Assembly: GCF_004343305.1 (NCBI RefSeq)
Contig: NZ_SMAF01000013.1
Coordinates: 17,338-81,337, forward strand
Source: Pseudofulvimonas gallinarii
GTDB taxonomy: Bacteria; Pseudomonadota; Gammaproteobacteria; Xanthomonadales; UBA2363
Length of the DNA stretch: 64,000 nucleotides
Reading direction: 5' to 3'
The notes beneath the pieces were generated by a model. The model was not told the DNA's origin, did not search any database, and was given only the letters and a program-made list of their open reading frames with translations. This document shows positions 27,751 to 37,418 of this stretch, in pieces. The position numbers and the translations under genes are program-made. Position 1 is the stretch's first letter. Each line of letters begins with the position of its first letter.

Positions 27751-28734
27751 TCAGGCGCGGCTGGTGTCCAGCCAAACGGCCAGGCCTTGCGCATTCAGCT
27801 CGATGTCACCGCCCAGAAGCTCGTCGATCACCGCCTCGTCCAGCGTGACGCCGTGCTGCCGGGCGCGCCGCAGCAGCCGGGCGCGCAGCCCGTCCATCAA
27901 TGCCAGGTGTCGATCGTCGCGATCGGCGCAAGCGCGTGCCAGTGCCACCATGTCGTCGATTTCCGCATGCATGTCGGCGGCGAGCCGTTCGACCTCGTCC
28001 AGCCGGCCGAAATGGGTCGGGAACATCGCCCGCGGATGGAATGCCAGCATCCGGTCGATGGACACATGCAGCGCCTCGGGCTCGAACTGCACCGGTGTTG
28101 TCGTCGGAAAAATGAAAGCCCCCTGTCCGGTGTCGAAGTCGCGATAGGAAATGCCGAAGGTATCGCCCGTGAAGAAAACGCCGGCAACATCATCGTGAAT
28201 GGCGATGTGGTGACGGGCGTGGCCGGGCGTATCCAGGCACAGCAGCGGCCGTCCGGCGAGTTCGACGACATGGCCGTCGCCGGCTTCGACGACGCGTTCG
28301 GCCGGGACCGGTTGCAGGGTGCCGTACATCGCCTGCATCGCGGCTTCGCCATACACCGCGGTCGCCCCGGCAGTCAGTTTCGAAGGATCGATCATGTGCC
28401 GCGCACCGCGCGGATGCACGACGACGCGGGCATTGGGCAGATGCGGCAGCAGTGCACCTGCGCCGCCGGCGTGATCGAGGTGGACGTGCGTGAGGACCAG
28501 CCAGTCGATCTGCCCGGCCGTCATCCCTGCGCGCTCAAGCGCCGCCAGCATGTGCGGTACAGAATGGTTGGTACCGCAGTCGATGAAGGCGCCGCGGCCA
28601 TCCCCTTCCACCAGGTAGGCGGCTGCGAATTGCGGCCGTACCTGGGCGGTGTCGATGGTGTGGATGCCCTTCCACGGCGCGATGATGGCGGGTTGGAAAG
28701 CGGATCCCGTGGTCATGTGTGCATCCATGTTCAT
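27751..28734 (-). CDS. MBL-fold metallo-hydrolase
   Basis: A 327-residue metallo-beta-lactamase-fold hydrolase. The metal site THVHLDHAGG (H-x-H-x-D-H) is intact, with further ligands in TPGHARHH, FTGDTFG and PTHFGR. The dinuclear zinc or iron site usually supports thioester, lactone or phosphodiester hydrolysis; substrate unknown. Several in-frame starts exist (28773, 28743, 28734, 28728); none has a strong ribosome-binding site, and 28734 was chosen arbitrarily among the later ones. The gene is convergent with the DUF3108 gene. Confidence 0.85.
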   Translation of the reverse strand: MNMDAHMTTGSAFQPAIIAPWKGIHTIDTAQVRPQFAAAYLVEGDGRGAFIDCGTNHSVPHMLAALERAGMTAGQIDWLVLTHVHLDHAGGAGALLPHLPNARVVVHPRGARHMIDPSKLTAGATAVYGEAAMQAMYGTLQPVPAERVVEAGDGHVVELAGRPLLCLDTPGHARHHIAIHDDVAGVFFTGDTFGISYRDFDTGQGAFIFPTTTPVQFEPEALHVSIDRMLAFHPRAMFPTHFGRLDEVERLAADMHAEIDDMVALARACADRDDRHLALMDGLRARLLRRARQHGVTLDEAVIDELLGGDIELNAQGLAVWLDTSRA

Positions 28735-28927
28735 GGCGACCATCTTAGGTTCGCCGCGAATACCGCATGACAAGGGGACGTTAAACCGCCACGCGGCGAC
28801 GCTTTGCCGGGACCGGTTGACACCTCGGCCCGAGGTCGAAGCGGCGACCGGGACTTGCCGCGGGTCATGCGGCGCGTACTGCCCCTTCCCCGTTCCCCGG
28901 AAGCGCGGCCATCAAACGCATCCCGGG

Positions 28928-29581
28928 TCAAACCACCGGGTACTGGATCGCCCCGAAATCGGCCTCGGGACATTCGAGCATGAGATCGACGATCACAGGA
29001 ACCGTATGCGACAGGATCGTGGCGCCGTCACGCACCTGGGCCCTGTTCACCGCGCTGTTCCAGGTCGCGCCGCCATGCAGCAGCTGGTTGCGCAGCACAT
29101 ACAGGCGATCGAACACGATCGAAAGAACGGTCGCGGTATCGCCTGACATCACTGCCGCGGTGGCCAGCTTGCGGCTGGCCGCGAACGTTTCTTCCCAGCG
29201 ACCGCTGCTGTCGTGGTCCCGCAAAGCACGCCAGAAGGGCGCGTAGACATAGCGGTTCTCGATCAACACGCGCACCGGCCCGCTGAACTGCCGCAGCATC
29301 AGACCGGCGAGGCGTTGACCGGCGTCCCGCGACAGCAGCATGGCGAAGAACGCGCGCAGTCGATCGCGCTCGCTCTGCTCGTGCGCGAACTCGCTGGCGT
29401 AAGCCGCGTTGAAAGCGATCCAGAGGAAGATGAAGCGCGCGTCGGTGTCATCACCGTCGCGTTCGGCCCGACCCAGCCAGCTGATCGCCCGATGCAGGCG
29501 CGTCCGCCAGGCTTCCGGTGCCGTCTCGCCCGCCGCCTTGAGCTTCCGCTTGAGCCCCTCCGCATCCATCGCCTGCGTCAT
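28928..29581 (-). CDS. HEPN-domain protein (putative RNase-fold)
   Basis: A 217-residue helical protein. FIFLWIAFNAAYASEF is a typical HEPN helix, and RNQLLH (Arg164 to His169) matches the R-x4-6-H motif of HEPN ribonucleases. GGAGG precedes ATG 29581 at good spacing. HEPN proteins act in toxin-antitoxin, Abi and CRISPR-associated roles, but many solitary ones are uncharacterised. No antitoxin-like partner is visible next to it: the neighbours are an MBL hydrolase and prolyl iminopeptidase. The gap 29582-29815 shows no gene. Confidence 0.7.
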   Translation of the reverse strand: MTQAMDAEGLKRKLKAAGETAPEAWRTRLHRAISWLGRAERDGDDTDARFIFLWIAFNAAYASEFAHEQSERDRLRAFFAMLLSRDAGQRLAGLMLRQFSGPVRVLIENRYVYAPFWRALRDHDSSGRWEETFAASRKLATAAVMSGDTATVLSIVFDRLYVLRNQLLHGGATWNSAVNRAQVRDGATILSHTVPVIVDLMLECPEADFGAIQYPVV

Positions 29582-29815
29582 CACTCCGCCTCCCTGGCAT
29601 GCCCGTCCACATCCGGACCCGCCACAGCGTAGCCGGCGTCACCCGGGCCAGCACCGGTGTGCATCGAACTCCACCGCTGGCATCGCACTCCTGCGGCACC
29701 ACCACAACCTCACCGTCGCAGCCTTGGCGCGACGCGCTCCCGGCTTCAGGCTGAAGCACCGCGCCTAGTCCTGCGCCGAGGTTCAGCCCCCACTCCCTTC
29801 CGGGCGGAACTTCGC

Positions 29816-30769
29816 TCAGCGGCCGTAGGCGTCGGTAGCGGCGAGCAGGGCGCTGGCGATGCCCGGTTCGAAAGCCGAATGTCCGGCGGCATCGATGATC
29901 TTCAGATCGGCTTCCGGCCAGACCTTGTGCAGATCCCAGGCCGAACGCATGGGACAGACCACGTCGTAGCGTCCCTGCACGATGGTCGCCGGAATGTGGC
30001 GGATGCGGTCGACGTCGCGCAGCAGCTGCCCGTCGACTTCGAAGAAGCCACCATTGACGAAGTAGTGGCACTCGATGCGCGCGAACGCGAGGGCGAATTC
30101 GTCGGCCTGTGTCGCGGCGACGTGCCCCGGATCGGGCAGCAGAAAGCTGGTGCGGCTTTCCCAGGTCGTCCAGGCAACGGCTGCGGCCAGACGTGTCGCC
30201 GGATCCGTTGACGTCAGGCGCCGGTAGTAGGCGCCCATCAGGTCGCCGTGTTCAACCTGCGGAATCGCCGCCAGATAGTCATCCCAGGCATCGGGATACA
30301 GCGCGTCGCAACCTTTCTGGTAGAACCATTCCAGCTCCCAGCGACGCAGCATGAAGATGCCGCGCAGCACCAGCTCGGTCACAGCTTCGGGATGCCGCTG
30401 CGCATAGGACAACGCCAGCGTGGAACCCCAGGAGCCGCCGAAGACCTGCCAGCGGTCGATGCCCAGGTGCGTGCGCAGGCGCTCGATGTCCTCGACAAGG
30501 TGCCAGGTGGTGTTGTCGGTGAGCTCCGCGTGTGGCGTCGAACGTCCGCAGCCGCGCTGGTCGAACAGGATGATCCGGTAGCGCTTCGGATCGAAGAAGC
30601 GGCGCATCTTCGGCGAGCAGCCGGCGCCCGGACCGCCATGCAGGCATACGACCGGCTTGCCGGCCGGATTGCCGCATTGTTCGTAATAGAGCGTGTGGAG
30701 GGATGAAACCTGCAGCCGACCGCTGTCGTAGGGTTCGATTTCCGGATACAGCGCGCGCTGCTCGCTCAT
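29816..30769 (-). CDS. pip: Prolyl iminopeptidase
   Basis: A 317-residue alpha/beta-hydrolase (peptidase S33) that removes N-terminal proline from peptides. HGGPGAG forms the oxyanion region, GGSWGS holds the nucleophile serine, and Asp (GRYDVVCP) and His (AAGHSAFE) complete the triad. ATG 30769 ([17 protein letters not shown]) has AAGGA six bases upstream. It lies 63 nt downstream of tRNA-Pro on the same strand. Confidence 0.95.
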   Translation of the reverse strand: MSEQRALYPEIEPYDSGRLQVSSLHTLYYEQCGNPAGKPVVCLHGGPGAGCSPKMRRFFDPKRYRIILFDQRGCGRSTPHAELTDNTTWHLVEDIERLRTHLGIDRWQVFGGSWGSTLALSYAQRHPEAVTELVLRGIFMLRRWELEWFYQKGCDALYPDAWDDYLAAIPQVEHGDLMGAYYRRLTSTDPATRLAAAVAWTTWESRTSFLLPDPGHVAATQADEFALAFARIECHYFVNGGFFEVDGQLLRDVDRIRHIPATIVQGRYDVVCPMRSAWDLHKVWPEADLKIIDAAGHSAFEPGIASALLAATDAYGR

Positions 30770-30832
30770 GCCAGTCCTTTTCGCGAGGTGCCCGGTGACA
30801 GTGGGCGACCGGGCAATGGGACAGATCGAAAC

Positions 30833-30909
30833 TGGTCGGGGCGGCGAGATTCGAACTCGCGACCACCACACCCCCAGCGTGGTGCGCTACCAGGCTGCGC
30901 TACGCCCCG
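30833..30909 (-). tRNA. tRNA-Pro(GGG)
   Basis: 77 nt with encoded CCA. Acceptor CGGGGCG/CGCCCCG, D-arm GCGCAGCCTGGTAGCGC, anticodon loop CTGGGGG giving GGG, T-arm GAGTTCGAATCTC. Between its 3' end and pip is a small hairpin (GCCCGGT 30790-30796 with ACCGGGC 30808-30814), not followed by a T-run. Confidence 0.97.
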
Positions 30910-31274
30910 AGGTTTCGATTGAGCGGCGCAGTCTAGCAAACCCGGCGCTGCCTGAACAGTCTCCAAGGCGGGACCCGCCGAAGCGAGACAGGCGGTGAAA
31001 ACGTGTGCGGCCGGCGCTCTTATGCAGGTCCGCCTTTGTACCGGTTGTCCATCCACCAGCCGGCTTCGTTGATGACGATTGCACAGGACCCCTTCGGGGC
31101 ATGGCGACCCCGCGGTTCGGTGCAATTCGGGATCCGCGGCCGGCTGCGCCGTCGGATGTGTCGGCTTGAGCACAGCCGGGTCAGCAGCCATGCCACGCAA
31201 GGGCCTGTCGGCACGCGGAAAGCGAAGGCGCCTTGAACGGTTCCATCCGGCACGGCGCGGATGGCCGGAAACGG
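30910..31274. other. Intergenic region without a recognised gene
   Basis: About 365 bases. Several short frames on both strands cross it (for example 31020-31253 minus, ending DNRYKGGPA) but none has a recognisable domain, a good ribosome-binding site or support from context. The promoter of tRNA-Pro should lie just above 30909. Confidence 0.4.
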
Positions 31275-31646
31275 TCAGCGTCGCGGGAGCGGGACCAGCG
31301 GCCGCAGTTCGTCACCGTGCGCGCCAGCGGCCTGTGCGGCCGCGGCGGCGGCGGCGGCCGCTTCCGCCTCTGCGTCTGGCGGCATCGTCTGCGTGCGACC
31401 ATCCGGCATCGCATAGGGCACCGGCTCGAGCACGCTGTTCTGGCCGTCGGCGGTATCGACCAGGCGCCAGAGGCGGCCGGTCTGCGTATCCAGCATGTAC
31501 TGGTCGGCATTGAACTCGTTGATCTGGCCGAACACGAAGCGGCCGCCGCCGAGAACGGCCGGCTTGTTGGACGACTGGGCAGATACGTCGCTGGCGCCGA
31601 TCAGCGAGGCCACGACGACGGCGAGATGGAAGGCTGTGCGAGTCAT
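31275..31646 (-). CDS. Small exported protein with poly-alanine tail, unknown function
   Basis: A 123-residue protein with a signal peptide (FHLAVVVASLIGASDVSA) and a compact domain GGGRFVFGQINEFNADQYML followed by DTQTGRLWRLV, which reads like a small beta-structured module found in gammaproteobacterial secreted proteins. The C-terminal third is a run of alanine with Asp/Glu and ends PLVPLPRR. It is the last gene of the minus-strand translation operon region, 41 nt after merR. No function can be assigned. Confidence 0.6.
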   Translation of the reverse strand: MTRTAFHLAVVVASLIGASDVSAQSSNKPAVLGGGRFVFGQINEFNADQYMLDTQTGRLWRLVDTADGQNSVLEPVPYAMPDGRTQTMPPDAEAEAAAAAAAAAQAAGAHGDELRPLVPLPRR

Positions 31647-31687
31647 GGCGGATTCGGACCGCGAGCCGCAGCCGCAGTTCCCTGCGG

Positions 31688-32044
31688 TCAGCGTCGCAGG
31701 ATCTGCAGGACTTCCTCGAGTTCCAGACGCAGCTGCTTGACCAGCTGCTGGACGATGGACGACTCCATCCGGCCCTGCTCGCCTTCCAGGCGCTGGCGGG
31801 CGCCACCGATGGTGAAGCCCTGTTCGTAAAGCAGCGAGCGGATCTGGCGGATCATCAGCACGTCCTGGCGCTGGTAATAGCGCCGGTTGCCGCGCCGCTT
31901 GACCGGCTTCAGGCTGGCGAACTCGGTTTCCCAGTAGCGAAGCACGTGCGGCTTGACGGCACAGAGCTCGCTGACCTCGCCGATCGTGAAGTAGCGTTTC
32001 GCCGGGATCGCCGGCAATTCGTCATTGCTGGTCGGGTCCAACAT
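31688..32044 (-). CDS. MerR family transcriptional regulator (downstream of ihfA)
   Basis: A 118-residue protein with an N-terminal MerR helix-turn-helix ([23 protein letters not shown], then [19 protein letters not shown]) and a short C-terminal coiled coil ([16 protein letters not shown]). It lacks the metal-binding loop of MerR or CueR. Its start overlaps ihfA by 23 nt. The pair ihfA-merR is conserved in gammaproteobacteria; the target of this regulator is unknown. Confidence 0.92.
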   Translation of the reverse strand: MLDPTSNDELPAIPAKRYFTIGEVSELCAVKPHVLRYWETEFASLKPVKRRGNRRYYQRQDVLMIRQIRSLLYEQGFTIGGARQRLEGEQGRMESSIVQQLVKQLRLELEEVLQILRR

Positions 32045-32330
32045 AGGTCTCTACCCGTGCACGCAGCTTCTGACCCGGACGAAAAGTCACGACGCGACGG
32101 GCAGATATGGGGATTTCTTCACCTGTTTTCGGGTTGCGGCCGGGACGCTGGTTTTTCTGGCGAAGCTCGAAGTTTCCGAAGCCGGACAGCTTGACCTGCT
32201 CGCCACGCGCCAATGCGCCGCGCAGCGTCTCGAACAGGGCATCGACGAATTCCTTGGCCTCGCGCTTGTTCAGCCCGACATCCTGGAACAATCGATCCGC
32301 CATCTCCGCCTTGGTGAGCGTCGTCGTCAT
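32022..32330 (-). CDS. ihfA: Integration host factor subunit alpha
   Basis: A 102-residue DNA-bending protein that pairs with Ihf[24 protein letters not shown] and [24 protein letters not shown], containing the intercalating proline arm (RPGRNPKTG), are diagnostic. It follows pheT by 5 nt, as in other gammaproteobacteria. Confidence 0.97.
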   Translation of the reverse strand: MTTTLTKAEMADRLFQDVGLNKREAKEFVDALFETLRGALARGEQVKLSGFGNFELRQKNQRPGRNPKTGEEIPISARRVVTFRPGQKLRARVETYVGPDQQ

Positions 32331-32335
32331 TCCCC

Positions 32336-34720
32336 CTACCCTCGAAGTTCAGCCTGGAATGCCTTGTTCAGCGCCTGCACCGCCGAAGCGACTGCCTGGT
32401 CAGCATCCTCGTCGGTAAGAGTGCGTGAAGGGTTCCGCAAAATCAAGCCCATGGCGATGCTTTTCAATCCGTCAGGCAAACCTTTGCCGCGGTATTCGTC
32501 GAACACCACGAGGTCTTCCAGCAGCTCGCCCACGGCCTCCCTGACCGCGCCCTGCAGTGCCGAATACGCTACCGCATCGCTGACCAGGACGGCGATGTCG
32601 CGCCGCACCTGCGGGAACCGGGACAGGCCGGTCGCGGCGGGCACGCGTGCCTGCCGGAGCGCGTCCAGCTCGATTTCCGCGACGTGGACCGGATCGCTGC
32701 CCAGGTCCAGGGCCTTCTGTACCGCCGGATGCAGCGCTCCCGCGAAGCCGACGACCACGCCGTCGCGGAGCACGCGGGCGGAGCGGCCCGGGTGCAGCCA
32801 GGGCACATCGGCAGCCGGCTCGAACTGCCAGCGGCGGCCATCGCCACCCAGGGCGATCAGGGCTTCGAGGTCACCCTTGAGATCGTGGAAATCCGCCGGG
32901 CGCCGCGCTGCGCCCCACTGCTCGGCATCGGCCGGACCGGCCATGACCAAAGCAAGCTGATCGATTTCACCTGAAAAATTATCAGTTTTCTGATGAAAGC
33001 TGCGACCAAGCTCGAAGAGCCGGACGCGGTCCTGCTGGCGCGCGCGGTTGTAGGCCAGCGCCTGCACCAGGCCGGGCAGCAGCGACGGCCGCATCACGGC
33101 GAGCTCGGCCGAGAGCGGGTTGGCCAGCTCCACGCGCGGGCCGGACAGCAGCCAGCGATCCAGCAGCGTTCCATCGACAAAGGCGAAGGTCAAAGCCTCC
33201 AGCCAGCCTCGCGCGGCCAGCGTGGAGCGCAGGCGCGAATCGGCCAGGCGACCTTCGCCGGGCAGGGCCGGCGCCAGTTCGCCCGCCGGCGCCCGCGTCG
33301 GAATGCGGTCGTAGCCGTGGATGCGGGCGACTTCCTCGATCAGGTCTTCCTCGATCGCGATATCGAAGCGCCAGCTCGGCGGCGTGACCAGCCAGCCGTC
33401 GCCGTCGGCCGCGACGCTCATGCCCAGCGTCGACAGGACGCGCTCGACATCCGCATCCGCGACCTCGACGCCCAGCAGGCGACCGATGCGAGCGCGGCGC
33501 AGGGCCACGGGCGCGCGGTTGGGCAGGTGCGACGCACTCACCGCCTCCACCACCGGGCCAGGCTGTCCCCCGGCAATGGCCGTCAGCAGCGCCGTGGCGC
33601 GCTCGATGGCCAGACGCGGCAGTTCCGGATCGACGCCGCGCTCGAAACGGTGCGAGGCATCGGTGTGCATGCCCAGGCGGCGGGCACGGCCGGTGATGGC
33701 CGACGGCACGAAGTGCGCGGACTCCAGGAATACATCGACGGTGTCGTCGGTCACGCGGCTGTCAAGGCCACCCATGATGCCGGCCAGGGCGACCGCGCCG
33801 CCGTCGTCGGCGACAACGAGGAAACCCTCGTCAACCTCGACCTCGCGTCCGTCCAGCAGCGTGATCTTCTCGCCTGCCCTGGCGGCGCGGACGTGGATGT
33901 CGCCCTGCAGACGCGCCTGGTCGAAGGCGTGCATAGGCTGGCCGAGCTCGAGCATGACGTAGGCGGTAATGTCCACGGCAATGCTGATCGGGCGGATGCC
34001 GCCGCGCCGCAGGCGCTCGGCCATCCAGACCGGTGTACGGGCACGGGCGTCGATGCCGCTCACCACGCGGCCGCAGTAGCGCGGGCACTGCGCGGGCGCA
34101 TCCAGGCGGACGCCGCGCTGGCTGTCATGGGCAGCCGCCACCGGTTCGATCGCCGGCATGGCGACCTGGCGGCCGAAGCTCGCGGCGACGTCGTAGGCGA
34201 CGCCACGAAGTCCGAGGCAGTCGGCGCGGTTGGGCGTCAGGCCCAGCTCGATACTGGCGTCCGGCAGCGCCAGGTACCGGGCCAGCGGCGTCCCGACGGG
34301 CGCATCATCGGGCAGCTCCATGAGGCCGGTGGCGTCCTGGTCCAGTCCCAGTTCACGGGCCGAACACAGCATGCCCTGTGATTCGACGCCGCGCAGGCGC
34401 GCCGCCTTGATCGCCATGCCGTTGGGCAGCGCGGCGCCGATCTGCGCCAGTGGCGCCTTCAGGCCGGCACGGGCATTCGGAGCGCCGCAGACGATCTGCA
34501 CGGAGCCGTGGCCGGTATCGACCTGACAGACCTGCAGGCGATCCGCCTCCGGATGGCGCTCGGCGCTGACGATCTGCGCCACCACGACATGGTCGAGGCC
34601 GGCGCCCAGTTCGGCGACCGATTCGACCTCCAGGCCGATCATGTCCAGCCGTCGGCACAGGGTCTCCCGGTCGACGCCCGGATCGACCCACTCACGCAAC
34701 CAGTTCTCGCTGAATTTCAT
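32336..34720 (-). CDS. pheT: Phenylalanine--tRNA ligase beta subunit
   Basis: A 794-residue subunit of the alpha2-beta2 synthetase that charges tRNA-Phe. An N-terminal tRNA-binding (EMAP-like) domain covers about residues 39-148 ([18 protein letters not shown]), then the B3/B4 editing region, a B5 domain ([18 protein letters not shown]), and a C-terminal FDX-ACB domain ([15 protein letters not shown]). The length is normal. It follows pheS by 86 nt. Confidence 0.98.
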   Translation of the reverse strand: MKFSENWLREWVDPGVDRETLCRRLDMIGLEVESVAELGAGLDHVVVAQIVSAERHPEADRLQVCQVDTGHGSVQIVCGAPNARAGLKAPLAQIGAALPNGMAIKAARLRGVESQGMLCSARELGLDQDATGLMELPDDAPVGTPLARYLALPDASIELGLTPNRADCLGLRGVAYDVAASFGRQVAMPAIEPVAAAHDSQRGVRLDAPAQCPRYCGRVVSGIDARARTPVWMAERLRRGGIRPISIAVDITAYVMLELGQPMHAFDQARLQGDIHVRAARAGEKITLLDGREVEVDEGFLVVADDGGAVALAGIMGGLDSRVTDDTVDVFLESAHFVPSAITGRARRLGMHTDASHRFERGVDPELPRLAIERATALLTAIAGGQPGPVVEAVSASHLPNRAPVALRRARIGRLLGVEVADADVERVLSTLGMSVAADGDGWLVTPPSWRFDIAIEEDLIEEVARIHGYDRIPTRAPAGELAPALPGEGRLADSRLRSTLAARGWLEALTFAFVDGTLLDRWLLSGPRVELANPLSAELAVMRPSLLPGLVQALAYNRARQQDRVRLFELGRSFHQKTDNFSGEIDQLALVMAGPADAEQWGAARRPADFHDLKGDLEALIALGGDGRRWQFEPAADVPWLHPGRSARVLRDGVVVGFAGALHPAVQKALDLGSDPVHVAEIELDALRQARVPAATGLSRFPQVRRDIAVLVSDAVAYSALQGAVREAVGELLEDLVVFDEYRGKGLPDGLKSIAMGLILRNPSRTLTDEDADQAVASAVQALNKAFQAELRG

Positions 34721-34806
34721 TGCGGTCCGCTCCGCTTACCGCAGGCCGGTGCACGCGACGGGCGCGGGGCAATAAGCCCGGCCCGACCGCCCTGCAACGG
34801 CCCGAC

Positions 34807-35802
34807 TCAATTGAATTGCCGCAGGAAGCGCACGTCGTTCTCGAAGAACGCGCGCAGGTCAGTGACGCCGTAGCGCAGCATGGCCAGGCGTTCAACGCCC
34901 ATGCCGAAGGCGAAGCCCGAATAGCGCTCCGGATCGATGCCGCAGTTTTCCAGCACCCGCGGATGCACCATGCCGGCGCCCAGCACTTCCAGCCAGCGGC
35001 TGGACCCGTCAGGCAGCTGCCAGCGGATCACGACATCGGCGCCGGGCTCCACGAACGGGAAGTACGTGGGCTTGAACATCATCTCGAAGTCACGCTCGAA
35101 GAAGCCGCGCAGGAAGGCCGACAGCGTGCCCTTCAGGTCGGCCAGCGTGATGCCCTCGCCCACCACCAGCCCTTCGACCTGGTGGAACATCGGCGAATGC
35201 GTCTGGTCGGAATCGCTGCGGTACACCTTGCCCGGCGCGATCAGCCGGATCGGCGGCTTGCGGCCATTCATGGCACGGATCTGCACCGGCGAGGTATGCG
35301 TGCGCAGCAGGCGCCCGTCACCAAAGTAGAAGGTGTCGTGCATTGCGCGCGCCGGATGGTCCGGCGGGAAATTCAGTGCCTCGAAATTGTGCCAGTCATC
35401 CTCGATTTCCGGCCCTTCGGCGACGTCGTAGCCGAAGCGGGCGAAGATGTCGATGATGCGGTCGAGCGCGCGCGTCAGTGGATGGATGCCGCCGATGTCA
35501 CCGCGCCGGCCGGGCAGCGTGACGTCGATGCGTTCCGTCGCCAGGCGCTGCGCCAGCACCGACTGCTCGAGCGTGTCGCGGCGAGCGGCCAGCAGTTCGG
35601 TCAGTTCGCTCTTGAGACGGTTGACCGCCTCGCCACGCAGCTTGCGCTGCTCGGGCGACAATCCGCCCAATGCCTTGAGTTCGGCGGTCAGCAGCCCCTG
35701 CTTGCCGAGCAGGGCTATACGCAAGGCTTCCAGCGCCTCAAGGCCGTCGGCGCCCGCGATCGCTTCCCTGGCATTGTCCAGCGTCAGTCCCGGCTTGGAC
35801 AT
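34807..35802 (-). CDS. pheS: Phenylalanine--tRNA ligase alpha subunit
   Basis: A 331-residue catalytic subunit. An N-terminal coiled coil is followed by the class II core with [41 protein letters not shown] and [18 protein letters not shown]. The start at ATG 35802 ([13 protein letters not shown]) has GGAG about 9 bases upstream; the frame extends 20 codons further upstream into a hairpin region and that extension is rejected. Confidence 0.97.
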   Translation of the reverse strand: MSKPGLTLDNAREAIAGADGLEALEALRIALLGKQGLLTAELKALGGLSPEQRKLRGEAVNRLKSELTELLAARRDTLEQSVLAQRLATERIDVTLPGRRGDIGGIHPLTRALDRIIDIFARFGYDVAEGPEIEDDWHNFEALNFPPDHPARAMHDTFYFGDGRLLRTHTSPVQIRAMNGRKPPIRLIAPGKVYRSDSDQTHSPMFHQVEGLVVGEGITLADLKGTLSAFLRGFFERDFEMMFKPTYFPFVEPGADVVIRWQLPDGSSRWLEVLGAGMVHPRVLENCGIDPERYSGFAFGMGVERLAMLRYGVTDLRAFFENDVRFLRQFN

Positions 35803-35814
35803 TTTCCGGTCTCC

Positions 35815-35852
35815 AAAATGCGCGTGGGGATCGGTGTACCCGATCCCCACGC
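35815..35852 (-). terminator. Strong hairpin directly upstream of pheS (attenuator-like)
   Basis: A perfect 13-bp stem (GCGTGGGGATCGG, 35822-35834, with its complement at 35840-35852), 5-nt loop, followed on the minus strand by ATTTT. A second perfect 9-bp hairpin (35865-35873 with 35878-35886) lies just after the rplT stop. In E. coli the rplT-pheS gap holds the pheM attenuator with a Phe-rich leader peptide; no Phe-rich leader is visible here. Confidence 0.55.
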
Positions 35853-35897
35853 CAGCAGTCATCGGCCTGCCGCGTCAGCGGCAGGCATGTATGCGGT

Positions 35898-36257
35898 TCA
35901 GGCCGCAAGACTCTGCTTGGCGCGCTCGGCGATGGCGCCAAACGCCTTCAGGTCGTGGAAGGCCAGGTCCGCCAGGACCTTGCGGTCGATGTTGATCTCG
36001 GCCTTCTTGAGGCCGGCGATCAGGCGGCTGTAGGACAGGCCGAATTCACGCGCAGCCGCGTTGATACGGACGATCCACAGCGCACGGAAGTTGCGCTTCT
36101 TCTGCTTGCGGCCGATGTAGGCGTACTGCTGCGCCTTGGTGACGGCCTGCTTGGCTACGCGGAAAACCTTGCGGCGGGCGTTGTAATAGCCCTTCGCACG
36201 GCTGAGGACCTTCTTGTGACGGCGGCGCGCAACGACACCACGCTTGACTCGTGCCAT
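35898..36257 (-). CDS. rplT: 50S ribosomal protein L20
   Basis: A 119-residue ribosomal protein ([34 protein letters not shown] pattern). It binds 23S rRNA during early assembly and, in E. coli, represses translation of its own operon. It follows rpmI by 13 nt. Confidence 0.98.
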   Translation of the reverse strand: MARVKRGVVARRRHKKVLSRAKGYYNARRKVFRVAKQAVTKAQQYAYIGRKQKKRNFRALWIVRINAAAREFGLSYSRLIAGLKKAEINIDRKVLADLAFHDLKAFGAIAERAKQSLAA

Positions 36258-36270
36258 GGTTCAACCCTCC

Positions 36271-36468
36271 TCAGAGATACGGAAGCATGCGCTGGACGCG
36301 GCCTGCGTCCTCGGCACGTACGTGGTTGGTGGCACGCAGACCGCGCTTACGCTTGGTCGACTTCTTGGTCAGGATGTGGCTCTTGAAGGCGTGGCCGGCC
36401 TTGAACTTGCCGGACGCCGTCTTGCGGAAGCGCTTGGCCGCCGCACGGTTGGTCTTGATCTTTGGCAT
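36271..36468 (-). CDS. rpmI: 50S ribosomal protein L35
   Basis: A 65-residue protein ([20 protein letters not shown], ending VQRMLPYL) with AGGAG about 8 bases before the ATG. Translated together with L20. Between it and infC is a 387-base gap with a terminator after infC and a candidate promoter, so rpmI-rplT can probably be transcribed separately from infC. Confidence 0.98.
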   Translation of the reverse strand: MPKIKTNRAAAKRFRKTASGKFKAGHAFKSHILTKKSTKRKRGLRATNHVRAEDAGRVQRMLPYL

Positions 36469-36614
36469 TGCTAATGCTCCTGGAGCGATCTAGTTCGATA
36501 CCGTTCCAAGTGGCGGCCTTGACCGCACTTCCATGTCGACTCGGTTCGGCGAATTGCCCCGCAGGACGCCTCACCGGACCATGGGATCCAGCGCGCGCGG
36601 ACAGCGGGCCGCAC

Positions 36615-36645
36615 ATGATAGCAGCTTTATCAGGACTTTGCGCAA
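36615..36645 (-). promoter_or_regulatory. Candidate promoter for rpmI-rplT
   Basis: Minus strand: TTGCGC (complement of 36640-36645), 19-nt spacer, TATCAT (complement of 36615-36620). Spacing is 2 nt long for sigma70. It would give a leader of about 140 nt before rpmI. It lies downstream of the infC terminator. The rest of the gap 36469-36855 shows no gene. Confidence 0.4.
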
Positions 36646-36813
36646 GTTTCCGGGACGAAAACCGGCGGGGAGACGGCCGACCCGGGGCGCGCCGGCCCTG
36701 ACCTGACGGCGCGGCGCGGCGCACCGGCAGCGTGCCATGCCCGCAGCGCGTCGACGCGGCCGGACCGGCAATCCAGCGCCGCCTGGGCAGCGCGATGGCC
36801 TGGCCCGGGCGGG

Positions 36814-36837
36814 CGAAAACCCGGCCGAAGCCGGGTT
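36814..36837 (-). terminator. Intrinsic terminator after infC
   Basis: AACCCGGC/GCCGGGTT stem (36818-36825 with 36830-36837), tetraloop TTCG on the transcript, followed by TTTTCG, 19 nt past the infC stop. The short T-run suggests partial termination before rpmI. Confidence 0.65.
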
Positions 36838-36855
36838 CACGGAACCACCCGAGGC

Positions 36856-37380
36856 TTATTTGCGCTTCGGGGCGATCATCATCACCATCAGGCGACCTTC
36901 CTGGCGCGGCCGCTGCTCGACGACGATGTCATCGCCGAGATCGGCTTCGATGCGCTGCGTCTTCGCCAGACCGAGTTCCTGGTGGCTCATCTCGCGGCCA
37001 CGGAACCGGATCGTGATCTTGACCTTGTCCCCTTCTTCCAGGAACCGGCGCATGTTTCGCAGCTTGATCTGGTAGTCGCCTTCGTCCGTGGTGGGACGGA
37101 ACTTGACTTCCTTGATCTCGACCTGCTTCTGCTTCTTCTTGGCCGCGCTGGCCTTTTTCTGCTGCTCGAACTTGAACTTGCCATAGTCCATGATGCGGCA
37201 GACGGGCGGGTCGGCATTGGGCTGGATTTCCACCAGGTCCAAACCGGCCTCCTCGGCCATGGCCAGCGCCTGGGCGCGGGACAGAATTCCGGCCTGTTCG
37301 CCGTCGGCGTCAATCACGCGTACACGCGGGACGCGGATATCCTCGTTGCGGCGGTTGCCCTTGTCGTTGACAGTGCTGAT
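36856..37380 (-). CDS. infC: Translation initiation factor IF-3
   Basis: A 174-residue factor that keeps the 30S subunit free and checks the initiator tRNA and start codon. The first ATG-like codon in frame would give a protein lacking the N-terminal domain start. The conserved N-terminus ([23 protein letters not shown]) is encoded upstream from an ATC codon at 37380, with GGAGGA seven bases before it. infC is known to start at rare codons such as AUU or AUC in many bacteria, which lets IF3 limit its own synthesis. It follows thrS by 38 nt. Confidence 0.95.
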   Translation of the reverse strand: MSTVNDKGNRRNEDIRVPRVRVIDADGEQAGILSRAQALAMAEEAGLDLVEIQPNADPPVCRIMDYGKFKFEQQKKASAAKKKQKQVEIKEVKFRPTTDEGDYQIKLRNMRRFLEEGDKVKITIRFRGREMSHQELGLAKTQRIEADLGDDIVVEQRPRQEGRLMVMMIAPKRK

Positions 37381-37418
37381 TCGCAGTTCCTCCAGAGAAT
37401 GATTGATATGCGGCGGGA

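Noticed and set aside
31020..31253. Possible 77-residue gene ending GWWMDNRYKGGPA on the minus strand
   Set aside because: No recognisable family, no ribosome-binding site and overlapping frames equally open; insufficient support.
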